Assembly: GCA_964640175.1 (NCBI GenBank)
Contig: CAZXFW010000009.1
Coordinates: forward strand, 1-64,000
Origin: JACKDX01 sp964640175
GTDB taxonomy: Bacteria; Myxococcota_A; Polyangia; Polyangiales; GCA-016699535
Direction of reading: 5' to 3'
DNA length: 64,000 bases
Below the pieces are notes generated by a model, which ran no database searches, was not told the DNA's origin, and saw nothing but the letters and a program-made list of their open reading frames with translations. Shown here in pieces: positions 9,178-17,407 of the stretch. Each line of letters starts with the position of its first letter. The stretch's first letter is position 1. A program made the translations under genes and the position numbers.

Positions 9178-11877
9178 ATGATGGAGTTCTTGTCCGTCGT
9201 AGCATGGGGCCTGGTCGCAGTTGCCGTGTTGGGTGTGCCGTTAGTGCTTCCGATCGTTGCATTGGTGATCAGTGTACGGCGGACTGGCGTCGATAGCTCC
9301 CTTTCACGGAGGATCCAGAATCTGGAAAACGAGATTCAGAAGCTCCGAGCGGACCTGGCGAGAATTCGACAAGACGCTAGTTCGACCGCTGATGCGCCCA
9401 AAACCGCTCCTTCTGTGAGCGCCCCTGCAGAGCCCCCCGCACCGATGATCTTCCCTAGGGAGCCCCTCGCTGTGCCGGCACCTCCCCTCACAGAACCACC
9501 TGTTAATGCCGTTCCTAGTTCTAAGTCCGAAGAAGCAGCAAATGTGGCGATGGCATCTGCCGGTGTTACACAGACAGCAGCACCGGACACACCCACTGAA
9601 GCTGTGTCAACAGTGGATTGGGAACGGTGGTTGGGTGTGCGAGGTGCTGCAGTTTTGGGTAGCGGCGTACTTGGGCTCGCTGGTCTTTTCTTCTTTAAAT
9701 ATTCGATCGATCACGGGCTTATCTCGCCCATGCTGCGTGTCATCCTTGGAACGCTTGCGGGTATCGGCTGTATCGGGTGGTCGCAGCAGGTGCAACGTCG
9801 CTATACGGTGACATCCAACGCGTTAGCCGGCGCTGGAATTATCCTACTCTACGCAGCGTTTTGGGCGGCTAGAACGCTATACAATCTAGTGCCATTGGAG
9901 TTGGCGTTCGGTCTTATGGGAGCAACCACTTTCGTGTGTTGCATGCTGTCCGTTCGACATCAATCTCTGGTTATTGCGGTGCTTGGTCTTGTAGGAGGTT
10001 TTGCGACGCCCCTCCTTTTGGCCAGCGATGCCAACCAGCCGTTTGGACTATTTAGCTATGTGCTCGTATTAGATGCAGGCTTTCTTTACATCGCATACAA
10101 ACGGCGCTGGGCAGTGGTTGCACTGTTGGCGCTAGTCGCCACAACGCTTTTGCAGACGCTGTGGTTCTTTACGCGCATGACTCCTGAACAAATGGCGCTC
10201 AGCCTGGGAATTTTTGGCGTGTTTGCCATGGTGTTCGCGTTCACGGCTAGGAAAACAGATCCAACGGAGAACACTCTGTGGTCGAGCGCTCGCATGGGCG
10301 GTGTACTGATTCCCTACGCGTTTGCATTTAGCTTGGCGCAGCAAGCGGAGTTTGGTCCTCGGTTTTACCCCATTGCTATCCTCCTTGGACTACTTGCAGC
10401 GGCAGCAAGCTGGATCGAGAGAAGGACGCAACCCAAGGCATCGTGGCTCAGCACCGGCGCGGCCGCGGCTACGGTCGCTGTTATGGCTTCTTGGCTGTTA
10501 TCCCGCGTTTTTGTGACATCGGGGATTGCGTGGGAAGCCGCGTGTTGTGCTGTGGCGCTAAACTTGGTCTTTCACGTGTTTAGGGAAATCGATCGGGGGA
10601 CATCACGCACCAAAGGCGCTATTGCTGCAGCACTTATCGCCAACTTCGGTTCGTTTGCCTGCTTATTGGTAGCAGCGACGCAGGCCGTTGATGTTCCTTT
10701 TTGGCCGTGGCTTAGTGGCTGGATCGGTTTAACCGCTCTTTTGTACCGCCAAGCCATGATCACGGATGAGCCGAAGTTACAAATGTGGGGCGCTCTGGCT
10801 TTTAGTGGTGCGCTTGGCATTGTGTACACGTGGCATCACTCCAACAGCAACTTTCCACGCTTCTCTCTATTCATGGCCATCGTTATGCTTTTGGGAGCGT
10901 TGCTTTTCGCGCCTGGCTTGTCCAAGTTTCATGAACGTTGGGCGTGGTATGCGTCTGCGCTTGCGGCGCCCGTCTGGTTTTTGCCCCTCAAAGAAGCCTA
11001 TGAAACATGGCTTGGGCAAAGCACCATTGGTGCTTTGCCACTGGGCCTCGCTACGTTGCCTTTGCTTGGCGCCTTGCGCTCACGCGCCGTCTGGCCTGAG
11101 AATGCTGCGCTTCGAAAAACGGCACTGGCGTGGTACGGGGCATCCGCGCTCGGTTTGATTAGCATTGCCGTTCCGCTCCAACTTGAGCGCGAGTGGATCA
11201 CGATCGGTTGGGCTTTGGAAGCACTGGCGGTGACTGCGTTATGGAAACGCCTCGATCACGCGGGATTGAAGTGGCTTGCTATGATGTTGTTTGCAGTCGT
11301 GACGGTGCGCTTGGTGTTGAATATTGAAGTGCTTGACTACCATGCACGCGGACCCTATCCGATCGTCAACTGGCTTTTGTATACCTACTGGGTGCCGGTG
11401 TTCAGCATGCTAGGGGCCTATGTGCTTCTGGCATCGGCCGAGACATCGCGTGTGCGCGATTGGGAACGCTTTTTGTATACACAAGGACATGCCACCATGG
11501 CGGCTGCGATTGCAATGGCTGCGATAGTGCTTATTTTTGTATGGATCAATTTGGCGATTTACGATTGGTTTGCAACGGGACCCTTGCTCACCATTAACTT
11601 TGAACGACAACCCGCCAAGGATCTGACGACGTCGTTCGCGTGGGCACTTTATGCTGCGATCTTGCTCGCCATTGGGATGAGCCGAAAGTCGCGCGCTCTA
11701 CGTTGGGTGAGCTTGGTGTTTTTCATCGTGACCATAGGCAAAGTTGGGATTTATGATTTGGGAGAGCTTGAGGATCTTTACCGCGTCATGTCGCTTCTTG
11801 GCCTTGCGCTCGCGTTGATTGGCGTCTCACTCGCCTATCAACGCTTTGTGTTCCGCAAGTCTGTGGACACCTTATAA
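9178..11877 (+). CDS. DUF2339 multi-pass membrane protein
   Basis: Predicted inner-membrane protein of the DUF2339 family, of unknown biochemical function. After one N-terminal transmembrane helix comes a short coiled-coil (residues about 40-65, SRRIQNLENEIQKLRADLAR) and a Pro/Ala-rich linker to about 140. WERWLGVRGAAVLGSGVLGL then starts a body of more than 20 closely spaced hydrophobic helices that runs to the C-terminus, the usual architecture and length (899 residues). ATG at 9178 is followed by a second ATG. The last codons (KSVDTL then TAA) lie inside a 65-bp segment repeated at 14468, next to rpsD, so the gene end marks one side of an insertion. Confidence 0.85.
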   Translation: MMEFLSVVAWGLVAVAVLGVPLVLPIVALVISVRRTGVDSSLSRRIQNLENEIQKLRADLARIRQDASSTADAPKTAPSVSAPAEPPAPMIFPREPLAVPAPPLTEPPVNAVPSSKSEEAANVAMASAGVTQTAAPDTPTEAVSTVDWERWLGVRGAAVLGSGVLGLAGLFFFKYSIDHGLISPMLRVILGTLAGIGCIGWSQQVQRRYTVTSNALAGAGIILLYAAFWAARTLYNLVPLELAFGLMGATTFVCCMLSVRHQSLVIAVLGLVGGFATPLLLASDANQPFGLFSYVLVLDAGFLYIAYKRRWAVVALLALVATTLLQTLWFFTRMTPEQMALSLGIFGVFAMVFAFTARKTDPTENTLWSSARMGGVLIPYAFAFSLAQQAEFGPRFYPIAILLGLLAAAASWIERRTQPKASWLSTGAAAATVAVMASWLLSRVFVTSGIAWEAACCAVALNLVFHVFREIDRGTSRTKGAIAAALIANFGSFACLLVAATQAVDVPFWPWLSGWIGLTALLYRQAMITDEPKLQMWGALAFSGALGIVYTWHHSNSNFPRFSLFMAIVMLLGALLFAPGLSKFHERWAWYASALAAPVWFLPLKEAYETWLGQSTIGALPLGLATLPLLGALRSRAVWPENAALRKTALAWYGASALGLISIAVPLQLEREWITIGWALEALAVTALWKRLDHAGLKWLAMMLFAVVTVRLVLNIEVLDYHARGPYPIVNWLLYTYWVPVFSMLGAYVLLASAETSRVRDWERFLYTQGHATMAAAIAMAAIVLIFVWINLAIYDWFATGPLLTINFERQPAKDLTTSFAWALYAAILLAIGMSRKSRALRWVSLVFFIVTIGKVGIYDLGELEDLYRVMSLLGLALALIGVSLAYQRFVFRKSVDTL

Positions 11878-11978
11878 AGGGGCCTTGTTGTGATCGCCAG
11901 TTTAGCGTGAGTAGAACTCGAAGCATGCTTTTTTGAGCGATCTCGCACGGCAATCACATGACCGAAAGTATGCGTGTG
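11857..11978 (-). pseudogene. rpsD 3'-end remnant in the left copy of a direct repeat
   Basis: Bases 11857-11921 repeat 14468-14532 with a few mismatches, including the stop-codon end of rpsD. The sequence then jumps to a stretch matching 14667-14711, inside rpsD (AGCATGCTTTTTTGA onward, ending near CAATCACAT), so about 135 bases of rpsD are missing. It is a dead, internally deleted copy of the rpsD 3' end, placed directly after the DUF2339 gene just as the real rpsD end would be. Confidence 0.8.
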
Positions 11979-12185
11979 AATGTATTCATGCGTGGTCAGT
12001 GTCATGAGTCATTAGAAAAGTCCTAGTCATAAATCTTTAAGAATGACCGCTGGGTTAGTGTTCAGTTAGGCCGCTTTGGGGCGGCTATGGTTAGGATAAG
12101 CGTCCGCTTTTTCGTGAGGCGGCAGCCGCCGTTGTTGCAGTGCCGATCGTGCTACTGGTCGTGACCAGGGATCACCGGTATCTTT

Positions 12186-12593
12186 TTGGCTGCATTTACG
12201 GTTAGTGCCTCCCAGCGGCCTATTCCTGGTAGTACTAGAGACAACAAAGACGGGACAATCACTCTCACATTTCCCGATGGGCAGGAAATCACTCTAGATC
12301 CCGCTGATCCTAAGGTGCCAGCCAGCATTCTTGATATTATTAGACGTGCGATTCAATGGATGCATGAATTGGCAGAGCTTTGCGCCAATACTAGTGGTGA
12401 CGAGCGGTGCAACTCAGAATGTGTCCATGAGATGACTTTCAAAATGGCCCGTTTCCTACTGCACCTGGAGATCTGGTTGGGGGATTCTTTGCTTGAGGCC
12501 GATGCTCTGTGTGATCTTAGTAGGGCTTTGGAGGAGGTCGGCGACGACATTAACTCAGGCTCCTACTTTCGCGACGCCGCGGGCAATCCATAA
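12186..12593 (+). CDS. Hypothetical protein
   Basis: Not recognised. A 135-residue frame that begins at TTG 12186 because the frame is closed by TGA at 12162. It starts with a small beta-type segment (DGTITLTFPDGQEITLDP) and continues as helices with four Cys residues (CANTSGDERCNSEC region and a later C). No signal peptide is visible in the called frame; a hydrophobic VPIVLLVV stretch sits just upstream in another frame, so a frameshift may have removed a signal sequence. It lies within the DNA inserted between DUF2339 and rpsD. Confidence 0.4.
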   Translation: MAAFTVSASQRPIPGSTRDNKDGTITLTFPDGQEITLDPADPKVPASILDIIRRAIQWMHELAELCANTSGDERCNSECVHEMTFKMARFLLHLEIWLGDSLLEADALCDLSRALEEVGDDINSGSYFRDAAGNP

Positions 12594-12632
12594 CAAGGAT
12601 TTCGCGTCATTCCCAAGACACGCTGAACGTCA

Positions 12633-12839
12633 TCATGCATAACCTAGCCGCAACAAAGCAATCTCTATGACGGCAAAACAATTCAACCGGAGAAGTTGTG
12701 GGCAGATGGACGCTGCGAGCACCCCATCAAGCATCAGCACATGAAGATGGGGATTGAGGCACAACGCTAAATCAAAGCGCTGCACAAGAAGGAAGGTAAG
12801 ATTGCGTATCTTGGCCTTTTCAATGTCACTGTGGCGCAT
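12633..12839 (-). pseudogene. IS91-family transposase fragment
   Basis: The frame reads LLVQRFDLALCLNPHLHVLM followed by LDGV, which resembles the conserved central block of IS91/IS801-type transposases (QRFGSALNLN-HLHVLxLDGV). Only about 45 residues are recognisable, both sides are lost, and the expected downstream HUH/Y2 catalytic part is absent. It is a decayed remnant. Confidence 0.65.
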
Positions 12840-12900
12840 ATTGAAATCGCGCTATCACGGGCTTTTGGGTTACCTGGAACTGACTCGGTCAACTAAATCT

Positions 12901-13647
12901 TTACTGTTCGAAGCAGTAAAGACGGCGCTCAGACCCGCAATCGGAATAGGCGCCTTCGTTCAACCAGCCAGCGTTCGGAAATTCCGCTACGCCCACCATA
13001 CCAAGTCCTGAGTCACCTCCAATAGAACTCGCTACCGTCCATTCTTGGCAATGTCTGGTTTCGTGGCCTACGCCATTGGCAAAGGACCCCGTCCATACGC
13101 CGCATTCGTTGTACAACGCCATCAAATCGCCTTCATTGCATTCCAAGACGGATCCTTGCTCCGTCATGTTGATGGCATGGTCTAAATGCGGCGTGAGATC
13201 GGAAGATACAAGCTGAGCTTTATTGGCGGCAACCAATGTTGTTTGATTGATCAAGTACCATGGGCCAACATCCACGATTCTTTCAATCGCTTCATCCTCG
13301 GGGACTGACAAAAATGCCATCCAATCACCACCTAAACCTGCGTGTTGTGCAAGGTCTATGCAAACCGCAGTGGCCGCTTCAATCCCTCCGATGTCACCTT
13401 TGTACTTGGTCGACGAAACGAATACGCGTTTGCGAAGTGAAATATCAACATCGACCGGGGTGTCTGTGGAGTCGTTGTCCGCGTCACTCGACGCATCAAG
13501 GCCTGTTACACAAGTGTTTGTTGTCGGATCACATGTCCATCCAGAGACACATGGGCAGCGACGGCCGTCGAGCTCGATGGTGCGAGCGCAGCCTGCGATA
13601 AAACACAGCATCGTCAATATAGGTGCGGCGTACGGCAAAACCCCCAT
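12901..13647 (-). CDS. DUF1554-type lipoprotein (C-type lectin-like)
   Basis: Exported lipoprotein: signal at residues 1-20 ending in IAGC, then a Cys-containing spacer (CPCVSGWTCDPTTNTC) and an Asp-rich linker. The body from about residue 75 (KRVFVSSTKYKGDIGG) to the end (RRLYCFEQ) has the DUF1554 layout: VFVSS-x-GG, an early AxxxC, WxAFLS, VWTG, C-x-x-W-T and a terminal YCF. The family is known mostly from surface proteins and has a lectin-like fold; its ligand is unknown. ATG at 13647. The gene lies in the insert between DUF2339 and rpsD. The 325 bases upstream hold no gene I can support. Confidence 0.75.
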   Translation of the reverse strand: MGVLPYAAPILTMLCFIAGCARTIELDGRRCPCVSGWTCDPTTNTCVTGLDASSDADNDSTDTPVDVDISLRKRVFVSSTKYKGDIGGIEAATAVCIDLAQHAGLGGDWMAFLSVPEDEAIERIVDVGPWYLINQTTLVAANKAQLVSSDLTPHLDHAINMTEQGSVLECNEGDLMALYNECGVWTGSFANGVGHETRHCQEWTVASSIGGDSGLGMVGVAEFPNAGWLNEGAYSDCGSERRLYCFEQ

Positions 13648-13972
13648 GGGCGTGATTCTAGCGTGCTAGAATCAGCGGAGCAAACACACCGCAAAACACT
13701 GGGAAGAGGGTTAACCGTCAGCGTTACTTCACTCGAAGAACGAGCGTATAACACCCTGACATGTCGTGCCGTTCGCCACACACTCCCAGTGCATGTCGTA
13801 GCCGTCAAAAGGGTTTGTGTCCATCAGAACACCCATTGCCCCAGCAAACCCGCGCGCAACCATTCACAGTGAATACGATTCATGCAAGCTCAACAGAGCT
13901 GCACGAATTCTCGCTCGCAAAGCCAAAATCGAGGTCAAAAAGAAAGAACAACCCAGTCTATATAAGCATTTG

Positions 13973-14350
13973 TTATGATTTGGAAATTTCTGGGCGAGCT
14001 CGAGAACGCAAAGCGAGACCCACTAGCAATAGGAGCAATAGAGAACGAAGTTCGTTTTCGCTGAAAACGCTGACACTGCATCCGCCATCTGCGACCCCGG
14101 AGCCTGGCCCGGGAATAGGATCCGCGGCATCGACTGGGGCATCAGGAGGCCCTGGCTCCGGGTCGCCTACTTGAAAATAGTCAGGCACGCCGTTTTCGTC
14201 CTCATCCGGACAAATGTAACCGTGGGGGCATTCTTCTGCATCACTCAGGCTGTCGCCATCGCCGTCGTTCTCAAGAATAGGAAATAGAAAAGGGAAGTTT
14301 GCCTTGGGCGAAACGTAGCCCCGGTTTTGGCAGGATACTCCTCTTCGCGG
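13973..14350 (-). pseudogene. 3' fragment of a surface protein with MYXO-CTERM-like tail
   Basis: The minus strand reads a calcium-binding-type segment (NDGDGDSLSDAEEC), a Pro-rich spacer (GDPEPGPPDAPVDAADPIPG), then GGC, a Leu-rich membrane segment (SLLLLLLVGLAL) and an Arg-rich end (RSRARPE). This Cys-helix-Arg tail resembles MYXO-CTERM-type C-terminal sorting signals. The frame is closed by a stop at about 14351 with no credible start; protein-like sequence continues upstream in another frame (ELTIQQFVKVMADREEEYPA), so the gene is truncated and frameshifted. Confidence 0.55.
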
Positions 14351-14467
14351 TCAGCCATGACCTTCACGAATTGTTGGATTGTCAATTCACGCGTTAGGAT
14401 AATGTCTGTGTGCCGCCATGCTCCGTAGCAACAACTCTAGCTGCTTCTCGTGACCTTATACGGTCTG

Positions 14468-14532
14468 AAGTCTGTGGACACCTACTGAAGAAGCCTCGTT
14501 GTGATCGCCAGTTTAGCGTGAGTAGAACTCGA
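14468..14532. repeat. Right copy of the 65-bp direct repeat at the DUF2339/rpsD insert
   Basis: Matches 11857-11921 over the same 65-base length. It begins AAGTCTGTGGACACCT and ends in the last codons of rpsD. In the left copy the same bases form the end of the DUF2339 gene, which implies that the DUF2339 and rpsD ends were once directly adjacent and convergent. Confidence 0.85.
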
Positions 14533-15118
14533 TGATGAGTTGCATCTCGATGGGAAACAAAATCGAATGCTCATCGGGAAGCGCTTTCACGGTAGACTTT
14601 AATTCCCCTTCGTTGACATCGAGCCAATCCGTTTCAAACAGCCGTCGGCTCTCTGTTCCTGCCACAACCGAAGCATGCTTTTTTGACCGATCTCGCACGG
14701 CAATCACATCCCCGACCTTGATACGAAACGAAGGAATATCAACCTTTTTGTTGTTCACGAGTATATGACCATGATTGACAAGTTGCCGTGCAGCCGGGAT
14801 TGAGACGGCAAAGCGTGAACGAAACACGGCGTTATCGAGGCGTCGCTCGACAAGCTCCGCCAGCTTGGTGGAGGTATTCTGACGACTGGCCGACGCTTCT
14901 TTCATCAGGTTCTGCAGTTGGCGCTCTCTCAAGCCATAGTTGAATCTTAACTTTTGCTTCTCGATCAGGCGTTTGCCGTATTCAGTGATTTTGTGGCGCT
15001 GGTTGCCGTGCTGACCGGGACGAAACGGCCTTCGATCGCTGGTTTTGGGGGATAAGCCCGGCAAATCTACGCCTAAAGCGCGCATCACACGCACCCGAGG
15101 CCCTGTGTATCGACTCAT
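14513..15118 (-). CDS. rpsD: 30S ribosomal protein S4
   Basis: Small-subunit assembly protein that binds the 5' domain of 16S rRNA. The start at ATG 15118 gives MSRYTGPRVRVMRALGVDLP and follows GAGGAT eight bases upstream; the frame also opens six codons earlier. At 201 residues it is normal length. The N-terminal segment lacks the zinc-binding Cys set, so it is the zinc-free form, followed by the S4 RNA-binding domain (LDNAVFRSRFAVS, then QLVNHGHILVNNKKVDIPS). It stands alone, without rpsK, rpsM or rpoA next to it. Two partial copies exist in the window (11857-11978 and 46996-47305), but this one is intact. Confidence 0.95.
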   Translation of the reverse strand: MSRYTGPRVRVMRALGVDLPGLSPKTSDRRPFRPGQHGNQRHKITEYGKRLIEKQKLRFNYGLRERQLQNLMKEASASRQNTSTKLAELVERRLDNAVFRSRFAVSIPAARQLVNHGHILVNNKKVDIPSFRIKVGDVIAVRDRSKKHASVVAGTESRRLFETDWLDVNEGELKSTVKALPDEHSILFPIEMQLIIEFYSR

Positions 15119-15292
15119 GGTTTTTATCCTCAACAAACGGTTCGGCGGAAGCCTATCACTAATGAAATTGATTTTCTATATCAACATTGGACCCTGGCTT
15201 CGGCGGCATGTTGGGGCCCCCTGGCCGAGAGCGCGTAGCGCCGTAGACGCTTCTGAACCCGAGTTGCGTCTGCGTGCACTTCGCTACGCAGA

Positions 15293-15649
15293 ATGACCAA
15301 GCAGAACTACAATCCCCTGAGCATGCTCGTTTTCATCCAGCTCCTACACACCCTGATCACCTCTTGGAACTACGCGTGCCTGTTTTACCTAATCTACTGT
15401 CATCTCAAAGACCGGTGCGACACCTTTTATTGGATCGCGATGATATCGATTGCCTTGGAGGCCATTGCAATTGTCCCGCTAGGCTTTGTGTGCCCCCTGC
15501 GACTTTATGTGAGCCACCACTACTCCCCTCAGACGCCAGATATCTTTTTCCCCGACTCGTGCGCGCAGTGGATCATGCCTACTGGGATCGCTTTGTTTGT
15601 GATTGTTCTACTCACCAAAGGATGGTCACTTTGGAGACGCACACCGTGA
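15293..15649 (+). CDS. Small membrane protein, DUF2784-like
   Basis: A 118-residue protein with three or four hydrophobic segments (about residues 10-35, 48-68 and 98-112). The segment VPLGFVCPLRLYVSHHY, followed by an extracytoplasmic loop and a last helix, faintly resembles DUF2784, which has a CPLT-x-x-E block. Function unknown. ATG at 15293, divergent from rpsD. The match is weak and it may be an unrelated small membrane protein. Confidence 0.5.
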   Translation: MTKQNYNPLSMLVFIQLLHTLITSWNYACLFYLIYCHLKDRCDTFYWIAMISIALEAIAIVPLGFVCPLRLYVSHHYSPQTPDIFFPDSCAQWIMPTGIALFVIVLLTKGWSLWRRTP

Positions 15650-15801
15650 CCATTAAGAATAGTGATATGTGGAACAGCCGAATCGAAATGCGTGTCCGTA
15701 CGATAAAGCAACGGCGGTGATTAAGTTCGGCGAGGTAGACGTTGTCTATGAGGCGGGTTGTTCGTGCTGCTAAATCCTGCGATTGCATCCTTCACAACAC
15801 A

Positions 15802-16218
15802 TCATACGCCAACGACCTTTAGCCCGGATGCCCGACTTGCTGTGGCGAGTTGCTGATCATGGGTTGCCACGACAAAGTCATCGCCGACCTCGGATACCAG
15901 CTCGAGTGCCGTCGCCAAATGGATTGCATCAAGCGTTCCAAGCACTGTGGGCATAGGGCAAGCAGCTCTGCCGAGAACTTTATCGTTGATGGCAAGCACA
16001 CTAATTGAAGGCAGGATTCGTCTAAACTCCTGCTGCAGCATCGCAACGTCGTCATCTCCTATCTGGCCAAGCAGGCGAGCACGGTCAATGACTCTGGCAA
16101 CTTCGAGTTCAAGTAGTCGCGACGCATAGGCTTGCTTGATGCGAGACCATTCCTTTAAAGAGCGTGGCTCTCCAAAGAGAAGACGTAAAAGAACGCTCGA
16201 ATCGAGGAACACATTCAT
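15802..16218 (-). CDS. VapC-type PIN-domain toxin
   Basis: Predicted ribonuclease toxin of a type II toxin-antitoxin pair. The 138-residue PIN domain starts MNVFLDSS and has the acidic set expected for Mg-dependent cleavage: Asp6, Glu39 (LLELEVAR), Asp97 (GTLDAIHLATA) and Asp121 (ATHDQQLA). The start at ATG 16218 overlaps the antitoxin stop by four bases (ATGA), which fixes the start and indicates translational coupling. The longer open frame upstream is antisense-like sequence. Targets of VapC enzymes are usually tRNA or rRNA; none can be assigned here. Confidence 0.88.
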   Translation of the reverse strand: MNVFLDSSVLLRLLFGEPRSLKEWSRIKQAYASRLLELEVARVIDRARLLGQIGDDDVAMLQQEFRRILPSISVLAINDKVLGRAACPMPTVLGTLDAIHLATALELVSEVGDDFVVATHDQQLATASRASGLKVVGV

Positions 16219-16475
16219 CGACGCGCGCGGTCTTCCTCTAACAAACTCAACGTATTTGTTCCGCGAAACGAAATGCTTTGCACTTTGAGTGCCCCAAGGC
16301 AGGGACTGGCGCGATCTCGCGGCCTGACAATAAGCGGCTCCTTTCCAGGATCGTAAGGGACCAACTTCGCAATCGGCTCGTCGCGATCGGTGACAACGAT
16401 AGAAACGCCAGCGCGAACGTATTTCATATACTGACCCAGATGATTCTTGAGCTGAGTCGCAGTGGCCTTCTTCAT
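16215..16475 (-). CDS. Phd/YefM-type antitoxin
   Basis: The 86-residue protein MKKATATQLKNHLGQYMKYV begins with the Phd/YefM DNA-binding fold (VVTDRDEPIAKLVPY) and ends with a flexible tail that should bind the toxin. The start is placed at ATG 16475 because the upstream ATG (16484) overlaps the -10 box, while 16475 lies exactly where transcription should begin. It overlaps the vapC start by four bases. Autoregulation is expected through the palindrome immediately upstream. Confidence 0.88.
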   Translation of the reverse strand: MKKATATQLKNHLGQYMKYVRAGVSIVVTDRDEPIAKLVPYDPGKEPLIVRPRDRASPCLGALKVQSISFRGTNTLSLLEEDRARR

Positions 16476-16482
16476 GTCTATC

Positions 16483-16511
16483 ATTGTACATTCATGTACA
16501 TACATAGTCAA
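16483..16511 (-). promoter_or_regulatory. phd-vapC promoter and operator
   Basis: On the minus strand, TTGACT (16511-16506), a 17-base spacer and TACAAT (16488-16483) form a near-consensus promoter. A perfect palindrome, TGTACAT-TC-ATGTACA (16485-16500), covers the spacer and the -10 box and is the likely antitoxin operator. The antitoxin ATG lies 7 bases after the -10 box, so the mRNA is predicted to be leaderless. Confidence 0.8.
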
Positions 16512-16605
16512 TTCGGTATGACGAGTTGCGGAGTACGACGAACGCGGACGCGGTGTCCTCGGCCCTCTGTCCGCGCTTGTCGATGGTGCGGTACTGGACG
16601 CGCAG

Positions 16606-16985
16606 CTACTCAACGCGCGGGGTGAAGGCCCAGGCGAAGTACTCCCAGCCTTCGAACGCCTCCCGGCGCAGCTCGGTCAGCTCGTTCAGCATGAACGCCA
16701 CCATCTCGAAGAAGCCTCGTCCGGGTCATCCGTCACGACCTGCACGAACTGGCACCTGTCGTTGACGAACGTCTTGAGGTCGGCGAGGTCGTCCTGGTTC
16801 TGCCGCCAGGGCTCGATTCGCTGCGACAACGCGTTCCAGACGAGAGTGACCGGGTTGCCAGGGATGCGGGTGAACGGGCTCCCGTCCACTCCATCCAGAA
16901 TCTTCAGGATCATGGTCAACGTGAGGAGCCGCTGCTACCCGTCGACGGCAGCCCGCCCCTTGAGCGTGGTAAGCCAACTCAACGC
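16606..16985 (-). pseudogene. DUF262 (GmrSD-type) gene fragment with nonsense and frameshift mutations
   Basis: Minus-strand translation gives a DUF262 core: AVDG-stop-QRLLTLTMILKILDG, then NPVTLVWNALSQRI and FVQVVTDDPDEA. The conserved DGQQR nucleotide-handling motif carries a stop (TAG in place of the first Gln codon). A 1-2 base loss after DPDEA shifts the frame; the other frame continues FEMVAFMLNELTELRR to PRVE and a stop at 16606. The N-terminus is absent. DUF262 proteins act in modification-dependent restriction and other anti-phage systems; this copy is dead. GC is higher than in the neighbours, which suggests transfer. Confidence 0.75.
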
Positions 16986-16988
16986 GAG

Positions 16989-17104
16989 CCTGCGACTGCG
17001 AGCGAGTGCCGGCCGTGACCTTTTTTCAATCGCGTTCGCTTGAAAGGACGCTTGCCATGATCACTCCCTGAACCTCAAATTCATCACTTTGAAATCCCTA
17101 GGCT
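16989..17104 (+). repeat. IS91-type terminal repeat, copy C
   Basis: Shares with 30919-31055 and 28661-28797 a block that runs from GACCTTTTTTCAATCGCGTT through TGAACCTCAAATTCATC to GAAATCCCTAGGCT. This copy is more diverged at its left edge and has small indels. The other two copies adjoin IS91-type transposase 3' ends, so this is probably a stranded element end. The 300 bases that follow (17105-17407) hold no gene I can support. Confidence 0.75.
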
Positions 17105-17407
17105 TACGTCTGGCCAATGCAGGCTTGGTTGTTTATGGGGCCATAGCTGACCAGTATAGGTGTCTCAGTCCCCGCCACTTATTTCTTGATCGGCTGAAAT
17201 ATCTCAATAATTTCAATGCTCATAAATCTCGAACGATTGAGCGTATCACGCGAAAGAAGGTGATGTATGGATAGTTAGCCAAGCAGTGCCAACTTGACAC
17301 CGCATCCGGCACGTGCTTACTCGATCAACATGCGAAATGAGCTTAGCCAAAGCAATTAACGGGGATTCATGTGAAGATGACGTGAGCGGATTTGGTATCG
17401 ATACGCC

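Noticed and set aside
13761..14174. A 137-residue plus-strand frame
   Set aside because: It lies antisense to the Asp/Pro-rich surface-protein tail and reads as low-complexity Pro/Gly/Ser shadow sequence.
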